From NCBI RefSeq assembly GCF_032854445.1, contig NC_088303.1, forward strand, positions 26,267,265-26,331,264: a stretch of DNA of 64,000 nucleotides, read 5' to 3'. Shown here piece after piece: positions 26,701 to 38,700 of this stretch (position 1 is its first letter; every line of letters starts with the position of its first letter). The translations under genes and the position numbers were made by a program. The notes below the pieces were generated by a model. The model saw only the letters and a program-made list of their open reading frames with translations. It was not told where the DNA came from and made no database searches. This DNA is from Liolophura sinensis. Its lineage: Eukaryota; Mollusca; Polyplacophora; Chitonida; Chitonidae.

Positions 26701-29700
26701 CAATCAACAGGTAAAGCTTTCATTGTCATGGCTCTGGGGTTACAGATCTGTGCTGATGTATGAGGATTACTCTGTAAACCTGGTACAATCAAGAGGTAAA
26801 GCACTCGGTGTCATCGCTCTGGGGTTACAGATCTGTGCTGATGTATGAGGATTACTCTGTAGACCTGGTACAATCAACAGGTAAAGCTGTCAGTGTCCTT
26901 ACTCTGGGGTTACAGATCTGTGCTGATGTATGAGGATTACTCTGTAGACCTGGTACAGTCAACAGGTAAAGCTCTCAGTGTCCTCACTCTGGGGTTTCAG
27001 ATCTGTGCTGATGTGTGAGGGTTACTCTGTAGACCTGGTACAATCAACAGGTAAAGCTCTCATTGTCCTCACTCTGGGGTTACAGATCTGTGCTGATGTG
27101 TGAGGATTACTCTGTAGACCTGGTACAATCAACAGGTAAAGCTCTCAGTGTCATCGCTCTGGGGTTACAGATCTGTGCTGATGTATGAGGGTTACTCTGT
27201 AGACCTGGTACAATCAAGAGGTAAAGCTCTCAGTGTCATCGCTCTGGGGTTACAGATCTGTGCTGATGTGTGAGGGTTACTCTGTAGACCTGGTACAGTC
27301 AACAGGTAAAGCTCTCAGTGTCATCGCTCTGGGGTTACAGATCTGTGCTGATGTATGAGGATTACTCTGTACACCTGGTACAATCAACAGGTAAACCTCT
27401 CAATGTCATTGCTCTGGGGTTACAGATCTGTGCTGATGTATGAGGATTACTCTGTAGACCTGGTACAGTCAACAGGTAAAGCTCTCAGTGTCCTCACTCT
27501 GGGCTTACAGATCTGTGCTGATGTATGAGGATTACTCTGTAAACCTGGTACAATCAACAGGTAAAGCTCTCAGTGTCATCGCTCTGGGGTTACAGATCTG
27601 TGCTGATGTATGAGGATTACTCTGTAGACCTGGTACAGTCAACAGGTAAACCTCTCAGTGTCCTCACTCTGGGGTTACAGATCTGTGCTGATATATGAGG
27701 ATTACTCTGTAGACCTGGTACAATCAAGAGGTAAAGGTCTCAGTGTCCTCACTCTGGGTTTACAGATCTGTGCTGATATATGAGGATTACTCTGTACACC
27801 TGGCACAATCAAGAGGTAAAGCTCTCAGTGTCCTCACTCTGGGGTTACAGATCTGTGCTGATGTATGAGGGTTACTCTGTAGACCTGGGACAGTCAACAG
27901 GTAAAGCTCTCAGTGTCATCGCTCTGGGGTTACAGATCTGTGCTGATGTATGATGATTACTCTGTAGACCTGGCACAATCAAGAGGTAAAGCTCTCAGTG
28001 TCCTCACTCTGGGGTTACAGATCTGTGCTGATGTATGAGGGTTACTCTGTAGACTGAAAATACCCTAGCAGAAGTATACGGGCCGCTATGACATTGGCTG
28101 TCGAAAGAGTAGGTTTGGGAAAACTGTGTACAACAAAGCAAGGGTGATTATGAAGCCTGTAGGGCAGTATCAACCTTGCAGGTAGGAAGATGATCAGACC
28201 AGACTTAGAGTACTTATTGCTGCCTCACTTGGGGCTCAGCATTATGTTTCTGGGTGAGGTGTCATGTCTTGTGTCTTCAGCATGATGCTTTAGCGGCTGT
28301 ATCACTTTAGCGGTATCACTCTAGCAGCATGGGCGCACCCTGCCACAAAAAGGCACAGTATATGTACACATCTGACTCTTCGTCTTCATACGACTGAAAA
28401 GTTGTCAAGTACGATGTAAAATCCCATGCGTATACATACATGCAGGTGTCTTGGGCATGGTGATCCATTGGAGCAGCATTGTAAATATGAAATCATTTTG
28501 CCTGACTGTTTTATATATTATTGGAAACAACAAAACACATCAAGCGAACTTACAAACTGACTCGGAATATCTACCTTTCAGGTAAAATTGCATGGAGAAG
28601 AGAAGAGGCGCTGTCATACATCCTGTCTGTGGAGATGGTAGACTTACCTGTGTCAGAAAGTGAAGCAAAGTTTGAGGATGAGTTTGGCTCACAACATGGT
28701 AAGTGTACATTGAAAGGAGAAGGAATTGCTATGGTATAAGACTCGTTTTAGATAGACTCGTCTCCAGAGTGATGTCTCATGCTGACATGATGTTGTCTAA
28801 TTTATAATACAGAAAGCTAGGATAACTTTAGCAACAGTCGTGATAATTTGTACTTTTATGTATTACATCCATTAAAATTATTAATCCGTAAGATAATCTT
28901 CATTTTTGTGAGATATAGAAATGATTTTTCAGCACACCATTCTTCATGTACATGTAAGGATCTTGAATTTGCCCACCATGCTAGGAAGTACCAAGAGGAG
29001 AGAACTCTTTGTTATCATTCATTGTGTTTTATCCTGAAAGTGTGTCCTAACAGCCATTACTTATTGTCCCTGAAGCTGCTTTAGTAAAAATGCTCTTGTT
29101 TTCCTTTTCATTAAAAATAGATACGTCTTTTGTTTCTGGGAGTATTGAATATCCTTATCATGAGTGCGTGACATCTTAGTTTCAGTAGCAACTGCATCAG
29201 CATTCTTTAACACTCATCATTTATCCTGCAGAAATTTAGCCAGAAATAAAGAACACCTGCTGATTTATCTTCCCTTTTTCCTGCAAAATCGAAATTAACC
29301 GTAACAGGTTATTTTATCATGGAAATATTTCCAGTCAGGACAGAAATCAGCCATTAATATCTTTAATGCTGATCCTTAATTCTGCTATTAGGTTTTTATT
29401 TTTTAGTTATTTTGTTTTCCCTTAAATATGATAATATAGTTTTGCATTCCTTACAGATGATATTATTGGCATGTTCCGGAAGAGGTTTACCACCCAGTTG
29501 GTACAGCTGAAGGTTGGTCTGGTTCTTAAGACAAATTTTCCTGTAAACGCAACAAAATGTAGACTGTTAGTCTGTAAAGTGTTATATGAAGTGTCAAGTG
29601 GATAATGAATAACACTCGAGAAGACAAAACCATGTGCTCTTCTACAATTTATAAAATTTAATATTGTCCCGACAAGATGAACATGGTTTGATGTAATTCT

Positions 29701-32700
29701 CAAAGTAAAACAAATGACAGAGAAGCTACAAGATTACCGTTGCTGTTCTCACACAAAGTTTACCCCTGTGTTTGTTGTTGCCAGAGTTTTGTGCTGGGCC
29801 TGATACAGAAGCTACAAGGTTACCGTGACCGCTCTCACAGTCTGATCATCGAGACAGAGGATGAGGAAGAGGCTGAGATTGAGCTGACACGAGACCAATT
29901 TAACCTCAACAAAATTGTTGTCGTGGTTACAGCCGCAGGAAAAGTAAGTGTGGCGTAAAGCATGAGATTTTTGGGCAAGTACATCCAGCACTCTGCTTCA
30001 TCAGATAGTTTTGAACATGGCATAGACATCCATAGATCCAAGTAATGTTTTTTAACTGAATAGTTTAATACTTATATACATATGTGCTTTTTGTGTGTGA
30101 ACAGGAAACACTTTCAGAAGATACATCTCGGTTTTTTTTTTCTCTGAACAAGATGACATTTGTATTGACATATTTTCCTTTTTTCTTTACAGATTTATGG
30201 CTTAAGGAGCACAAATGGACAAATAATTTGGCAGCATTACCTGCCAGATTTAACTCCCTTTGAGCGATATGGCAAGCAGGTGCTCCCGTTGAGCATTCAG
30301 AGGACAACTGCCCATTTCCCCCACCCCCCACAGTGTGCTATCGTGGGGAGACATAAGGTAGTGTTAATGGGATGATTTTTATTGTACAGGAAAAATGTCA
30401 GATAAATTATAGAAGAGTTGTAATTGTTACAGAATGCCAAATAAATCCCCTGATCTGTGTTGTGCAAATATGCTGAGACCTATTTGGAGGCTTAAATATT
30501 CTGATATCAAGGCTGTTAAAAAAATACAAGATTAATAGGCTGAAAAGGGTTTATTGTACATGAGAAATGGTCTTGCGCATTTATAGATATGAAACTTTAT
30601 CATGGCCGGGGGCCTCCGTGGCTCAGTTGGTTAGCGCGCAAGCGCAGCGTAATGACCCAGGAGTCTCTCACCAATGCGGTCACTGTGAGTTCAAGTCCAG
30701 CTCATGCTGGCTTCCTCTCCGGTCGTACGTGGGAAGGTCTGCCAGCAACCTGCGGGTGGTCGTGTGTTTCCCCCGGGCTCTGCCCGGTTTCCACCCACTA
30801 TAATGCTGGCTGCCATCGTTTAAGTGAAATATTGTTGTATAAGTGGAATATTCTTGAGTACGGCGTAAAACACCAATCAACTTAATAAATAAATTATTAC
30901 GGCCTTGGTAGTGTATTAAAGTACAGACCATGTGTAAAACACCAATCAACTAAATAAATAAATTATTATGGCCTTGGTAGTGTATTAAAGTATGGACCAT
31001 GTGTAAAACACCAATCAAATAAATAAATAAATTATTATGTCCTTGGTAGTGTATTAAAGTATGGACCATGTGGTCATCATATTGACCATGACATTGGTAA
31101 TACCTGTACCATTACATTCAGTGTATGCTCCAATCAAACTGCTCTTTTGCAACTAAGTCATTTGAAGTTAACCTCTCTGTAATGTGTTGAAGACATGTGC
31201 AATACAATTGTCTTCTATTTCAGAAAACTGGTCGTGGACTGTTGTATGTGTTGAATCCAGTGACGGGTCAAAGGTTAAAGGACATGCCCCCTGGAGGTCA
31301 GAGTTTAGGGTTCACAGTGATTCAGATGGATATGCTGAATGAGGTGGATGAACATTTCCTGAAGGGTCTGATCTTCATGGATGAGGAGAAGAAGGTCAGT
31401 CTGAGTTTAATAATACCATTGTGGTAAAGGAATCCAGCAAGGAGTTGATCTCGTTTTACTGTCAGTATATAATACTGACTCATACAGAACCTGCAGATGG
31501 TCCTGGGTTTCCCATGAACTCCGCCAGGTTTCTCCCACCATTATGTTTGCTGCTGTCATATATATGACGACGTAAAACTCCATGCAAAAAGAATAAATAA
31601 ATAAAGAAATATAATACTGTCAGAAATTGTGACCTTTATCCTGATACAGAGCATTTGTTATGTAACCAGATAAATTTGCTTCATTTAACTCACAAATTCA
31701 AGTTTTTTCTCACAAATTTTACTTGGTACTGACCAAGAAAACTGTTATCCAATTTATAAAGGAAGAATCTGAATCACAGCAAAATAAGAGTGTCAGACCG
31801 GTCATTTGGCAAGTCAGAGAAAATAATGTGAATCACTGCAAAATAAGAGTGTCAAACCAGTCATTTGGCAAGTCAGAGAAAAGAATCTGAATCACAGGAA
31901 AATAAGACTGTCAAACCAGTCATTTGGCAAATCAGAGAAAAGAATCTGAATCACAGCAAAATAAGAGTGTCAAACCAGTCATTTGGCAAATCAGAGAAAA
32001 GAATCTGAATCACAGCAAAATAAGAGTGTCAAACTAGTCATTTGGCAAGTCAGAGAAAAGAATCTGAATCACAGCAGCAAAATAAGAGTGTCAAACCAGT
32101 CATTTGGCAAATCAGAGAAAAGAATCTGAATCACAGCAAAATAAGAGTGTCAAACCAGTCATTTGGCAAGTCAGAGAAAAGAATCTGAATCACAGCAGCA
32201 AAATAAGAGTGTCAAACCAGTCATTTGGCAAGTCAGAGAAAAGAATCTGAATCACAGCAAAATAAGAGTGTCAAACCAGTCATTTGGCAAATCAGAGAAA
32301 AGAATCTGAATCACAGCAAAATAAGAGTGTCAAACCAGTCATTTGGCAAGTCAGAGAAAAGAATCTGAATCACAGCAAAATAAGAGTGTCAAACCAGTCA
32401 TTTGGCAAATCAGAGAAAAGAATCTGAATCACAGCAAAATAAGAGTGTCAAACCAGTCATTTGGCAAGTCAGAGAAAAGAATCTGAATCACAGCAAAATA
32501 AGAGTGTCAAACCAGTCATTTGGCAAATCAGAGAAAAGAATCTGAATCACAGCAAAATAAGAGTGTTAAACCAGTCATTTGGCAAATCAGAGAAAAGAAT
32601 CTGAATCACAGCAAAATAAGAGTGTTAAACCAGTCATTTGGCAAATCAAAGAAAAGAATCTGAATCACAGCAAAATGGGACTGTCAAACCAGCCATTTGG

Positions 32701-35700
32701 CAAATCAGAGAAAAGAATCTGAATCACAGCAAAATAAGAGTGTCAAACCAGTCATTTGGCAAATCAGAGAAGCGAATCTGAATCACTGCAAAGTAAGAGT
32801 GTCAAACCAGTCATTTGGCAAGTCAGAGAAACAAATATACAAAAGTGATGAAGTTTTCAGATGTGTACCCATGTATATAGCAACAAAAATGTGCAATCCA
32901 TCGTCTTTGTTTCAAATAAATAATAACATTTCTGTTTATATTCTGTTCACAGATTCATACATACCCTAGTCATTTTCGTCAGATTGTAGCCAGACATTCA
33001 ACATCTCTGTTTATGTACTTGGTTGAACCTGAGAAAGGATTGCTGTCAGGCTATCGTGTGGATGGATCTGAAACGTGAGTTGTAATGCAAGTCGTAAAAT
33101 GTCCCCTACATTTTGACAGAGAGTGGTTTTGAACAGAAACCTTTTGTTCCACTGATTAGTTGAACGTGGTACTTGAGTAGTGTAATGAACTGCTGGATAT
33201 TCTAGAACTTCATTTTGCCGTCATCATTGCTGATAGATCGTCAAAATGAACCGTTAGTTTTTCACGGTTATGGGACTTGTGTATTATATTATGATCAAAT
33301 TATTGGGAGCTGATTGTACTCTTTTTTAATTATAAATGGTTTGTTTTTTCAAGAGGAAGCGTTTTAGTATAAAATCTGGAACATTCAATTAGATTCTTGC
33401 TAATATATTTCTGATTCTTACTTGCATAGCTGTCTCCCAGTCAGTGGCAGTCTATTACCCTGCGGCCTGTTGTTCAAAAGTATATTAAAAATTAAGTCTG
33501 GCTTAAATCTTGATACCAGTCTTGGCGTAATACAAAACTATTGGCATTTTAATTCCGACTAAAGTTAATACTGGGCTTAATTGCTAATACGCTTTGGAAC
33601 AACTGGGGCCAGGTTATCCAGCTTGGGAGACTTAATATCCGCTACAGTAATAGACATTGTAAAACTCCTCACTTTTGCAGGATTTGTATGGGGATCCAGT
33701 TTGGGCTGTGAATCTGCAGCAGAAGTCACAAACCATCACAAATGTGGTGCCGAGGAGAGCTATAGGTAAATCAGTGCACAGGTAGCATACAATCAGGATT
33801 TGTCAGGCCAATTAGAGGCAAAATGGGAACATGTTATGTACCGACCAGCTCAGGGATCAGCTGATGGATGAACGTCTGGGCACATCAAATACTTGGACTT
33901 AATTGGAATTTTTTGTTGACAGGAGACGCTGAGTGATAGAGATATTAATGGTTCCCAATCTCATAATAAAATAGCTCGCAGTCACCAACATGCACAGTCT
34001 TGGGTTCAGTGATGATCACTTGACAGCCACCATTATGGCAGGCAAGTCTACACATCACAGGCAGGGAAATTTTAACTTGTCTGTGGTTTACCTTGTGACA
34101 CTCAGGGTTTTTTTTTTAAACCCATAAAACAATCATATATACAAAAAGGTAGCTGCAGGTTCTTTCTGTTGGGTAGTGTGACTTCTGCAGAGCATTGTAG
34201 GCATATTCTATTCTGGTTTAGTGAGTGTATAATTCATACAGGAATGGAAGTTGGAGGATTAGATAATATAGTCAAAAGTCAAAATCCAATGCTGTGATTG
34301 GTGAAGGGTGGATTGATGACTGGTGTATGTTGTGAACAGTCAGGTTCTATGCACTCACAGTATGTATGTTATTTTCTCTGTTTCACAGAGCATGTCCATT
34401 CCCAGGGGCGAGTGTTAGGAGACAGAAGTGTGCTGTATAAATATCTCAACCCCAATGTTGTTGTGGTAACAGCAGAAGGGGAGGAGACAACATCAGTGAC
34501 TCAAGCATCAAGTGCACAGAAAGGTTAGTGCAAGAAAAGAATTCATAACAACTTTTGTTTTTATTTACACATACATGAACCAGATTTTGGTCAAGAGGCT
34601 AAGATTTTCATCACTTTGAAAATACGTATACACTCTTTGGTATGTCATTTGTTTTGTTTAAGAAGAAGTTAAGACCAGCAATGAAGACAGATCATTGTAG
34701 GAAATGCAGAGAGATGTCATAGTTGTCATGTTATGAAATGGAAGAACAGCATATGATGGATATAACTTACCCCAAGGAAAATCAAGTCTTATACTCTTCA
34801 GAAATGCTACAAAATGTTTGTGGTCTGTTCTTTTATATTCATTCTACTTGTGACAGATGCATTGTATATAGTGTCTCCTTGAACTTGAATATTTTTGTAT
34901 ATTGACTTTTTTTGTTTTTTGTTGTAGGTCCGTCTTATTTCTTGAATGTGTATCTGATAGATGTGATAACCGGTCACATTGTGTCCCATGTCAACCACAA
35001 GCGGGTCAAGGGTCCAGTCCATGTTGTTCACTCTGAAAACTGGGTGGTCGTAAGTAAATTTCTGTGACACTTTATGTCTATGGCCTAAAGGAAAACTGGG
35101 TGGTCGTAAGTAACTGTCTGTGACACTTTATGGCCTAAAGGAAAACTTGGTGGTCTTAAGTACCTTTCTGTGACACTTTATGGCCTAAAGGAAAACTGGG
35201 TGGTCTTAAGTACCTTTCTGTGAAACTTTATGTCTATGGCCTAAAGGAAAATTGGGTGGTCGTAAGTAACTGTCTGTGACACTTTATGTCTATGGCCTAA
35301 AGGAAAACTGGGTGGTCGTAAGTAACTGTCTGTGACACTTTATGGCCTAAAGGAAAACTTGGTGGTCTTAAGCACCGTTCTGTGAAACTATGTCTTTGGC
35401 CTAAAGGAAAACTGGGTGGTCATAAGTAACTGTCTGTGACACTTTATGGCCTAAAGGTAAACGTGGTGATCTTAAGTACCTTTCTGTGACACTTTATGTC
35501 TATGGCCTAAAGGAAAAGTGGGTGGGCATAAGTTACTTTCTGTGACACTTTATGTCTATGGCCTAAAGGAAAACTTGGTGGTCTTAAGTACCTTTCTGTG
35601 AAACTTTATGTCTTTGGCCTAAAGGAAAACTGGGTGGTCATAAGTAACTGTCTGTGACACTTTATGTCTATGGCCTAAAGGAAAACTTGGTGGTTGTAAG

Positions 35701-38700
35701 TAGTTTTCTGTGGCACTTTATGTCTTTGGCCTAAAGGAAACTGGGTGGTCGTAAGTAACTTTCTGTGACACTTCATATCTATGGCCTAAAGGAAAACTGG
35801 TTGGTCGTAAGTACCTTTCTGTGACACTTTATGTCTATGACCTAAAGAAAAACGTGGTGGTTGTAAGTAGTTTCCTGTGGCCCATTCTATTTCTGTCCTT
35901 TCTAGTTTATTTCTGGTTACTATGTTGCCTCTCCACATTACTATGGCGTTACTTTGTTGCTGGTCTTGCAGTATAACTACTGGAATCAGAAGAACCGGCG
36001 TATAGAGATGAGTGTTCTGGAGTTGTTTGAGGGCAAGGAGCAGAGCAATTCCACGTCATTCTCCTCGTACAACCCCCCACCCCAGCCCCTCATTCTGCGT
36101 CAGTCCTACATCTTCTCCTCACCCATCTCCACCATGGCCGCAACCATCACCGAGAAGGGAATCACCAACAGAAACGTCCTCAGTAAGATTACAGTTGTAC
36201 CAGTAATGTTTATCTTCACAATCGTGGTTAAATATATTTTTCCTTTACAATTCTCTCAGGAAATAGTAGTAATCTGGTCATACATTTACTTAATTTCATT
36301 CCGGGAGCGGGCCATGGGCTTGTTGCCTTTCATTTGCGAGCTCAAACCCTGCCTTGGACAGGGAGTTCGTACATTCTGCCACTGTTACTATTTGTGAGTT
36401 TTTGGTGACAAAAAGCAGTTATTTGCTAAAGATCATTGGTTTATGCTGGTAACTCTTGTTTCCTCCCCTCACACGGCCATAGTATGAGTTCAGAATTCTG
36501 GAGCATGGTATTACTGTTATTCTTCATCCTTTTCGCATGTTTGCAAGGTGTTTATTCAAGCATATTCTGAGTGCATTATTCTGTGTTCATGTAGAGTGAT
36601 AAAATTATACTCTTTGTGAAGCCTTGCAATTGGCTAATCCAAACAGTGGATTTTGTCCCAAAATCAAATTTAAATGTGCATAAATTGCACGGAAAGCTGC
36701 TCTTTCATATGTGAAATCATTGAGGAATTAGTATAAGCAACAATCGGTCAAGTAAAAAAGAAAGAAATTTTATAAGTTTGAAGTCTGATAGTTTACTTCA
36801 GGCATACTGCTATCCTCAACCCTTATGAGTGACTGCCATGTTAAGTAAAGCATATTACAGCAGTGTGTCTTGTCAGATCTTATAGACTCCAGTTTCTATG
36901 ATGGTCTTGTCGTCTAAAATGATGTACTGACCAGTCACCAATCACCAAGTCTACCAGTCACCAATCACCAAGTCTACTGATCAGTCACCAATGAAGTCAC
37001 TTGTCCCAGTCACTTGACTGGTTATGTAAATGAAGAGTTTAGCCAGATACCTCACAAAGATGGTCTCAATGGCTGATGGGCATACAAGATAGACAGACAT
37101 ACACATAATTACTCTGGTACAACTGCAGTGCTGGTACAGCATGAGTGCTTAGAACCTGACACAACAGTAGGGTTGAGTCAGGTCTTAAGTTCTCCTGTAT
37201 GCTGGGCTTAACTTGTTGCAGCAAGTCCTCTTAACCCATCTGTCTTTCTTTAACTTTATGCTGTATTGTGTGCTGTCAGTTGCCCTGAAGAGTGGAGGAA
37301 TTCTGTCTCTACCCAAAGCCTTCCTGGACCCCCGCAGACCAGTTGTGCCCACCCCAGAGCACATGTAAGATTTCAAATTTTTTACATAGTCTGCTTTTAA
37401 AGATGAATGGAACCACCATCTTTATAGTTACATAAAAACATTCCCTCACAGCTATCAGTGGGCAGATGTGAACTGAATAACTTCTTTAGATCTGAAATTG
37501 AATGAATAGATGGTGGTGATCATGTTAGAATTTTTCTGTTCATGTAGATGTAGTTTCTTGATTATGCTTTGTCAGAAATGATGTGTACAAATGTGAGTCA
37601 GCCATTCACAAAGAGTACTCTCCCCTTTTAGTGTCAGCAACGTTTTTCTTCCTCCAGGGACAACAGAAACCTCATATTGATCTTGTTAAGTTTGAAGAAA
37701 TTTGGTGTACTTGGTGAGGATGTGTAATTACTGACTTCACCATGGGAACTCCAGGACTAAACTACTCTGTTACCTGATTCTGAGAGCTCTGTTAACTTTA
37801 ATAGAAACCTCTGTGAGCTTAGCTTGAAGGTTTAGCCCCAAAGGTCATATGTTATTACCTTTATTTGTGCCTAAAACCAGCTTTTTGGGTGGAAATTTTA
37901 GGTCCATTTCAGTATGTAATGTTGTTATCTTCAGGGAGGAAGGCACCTTCCCTTACATGCCTGAGATACCGTCCAGCTTTGAAGCTGTGGTCAACTACAA
38001 CAGGAGTGTGCACAACATCCGACACATCCATACTGCTCCAGCTGGGTTAGAATCCACCTGTGTCTTCTTGGCTTATGGCATAGGTGAGTTCTGGAATAGA
38101 TGCTTGTCTCACAATTCACACATAACAACCCAGGCAACTGCGTACCTACAATACAGTACAGTACATGGAAGATTTAGTGGATGGAGATGGCATAAAATAT
38201 GCTCAAGATTGAGATGGAATGGAGATGGCATAAAATATGCTCATGATTGAGATGGAATGGAGATGGCATAAAATATGCTCATGATTGAGATGGAATGGAG
38301 AGGGCATAAAATACACTCATGATTGAGATTGAATGGAGAGGGCATAAAATATGCTCATGATTTAGATGTATTGAAATAAAAATGGGACCAAAAGTGTAGT
38401 GCATGGTGCAGCTTCTGATTGCTGAGTATAAGTACAATGGTATTTTCATGTCCACTACCTGTACTGTAATTCTTCAACACATTTGATGTTTGCAAGGTGT
38501 TTTTTGAAGTACATTGTGAAGGTATTATTCTGTGTTGAACTGTAAAATTACACTTTTTGTGAAACCCTGAAATTGACCAGTCCAACCAGCATAGTTTTAA
38601 AATTTGTGTAAGTTGCAATTAAAGCTGCTCTTTCGTATTGGAAAGGATTGAGGAAATAGGGTATATAATGGATATGTATGCAGTGGGATAAGGTAATGTC

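Noticed and set aside
30611..30700. tRNA gene candidates (A and B boxes at 30.6, 55.8 and 62.1 kb)
   Set aside because: These are SINE heads: the cloverleaf cannot be completed, and the same SINE body and tail follow in each case.
30567..30885. ORFs inside SINE copies (also 39267-39541, 55848-56087, 62124-62357)
   Set aside because: The frames repeat between SINE copies on both strands and come from the SINE sequence.
32697..32969. 90-codon + strand ORF overlapping EMC1 exon 18
   Set aside because: It consists of the 59-bp minisatellite and reads exon 18 in the wrong frame.
38165..38365. Idea that the intron 24 array also derives from an exon end (shared ATGGCATA with exon 24)
   Set aside because: Only eight bases match, the array starts about 80 bp past the donor, and the unit has no GT donor.
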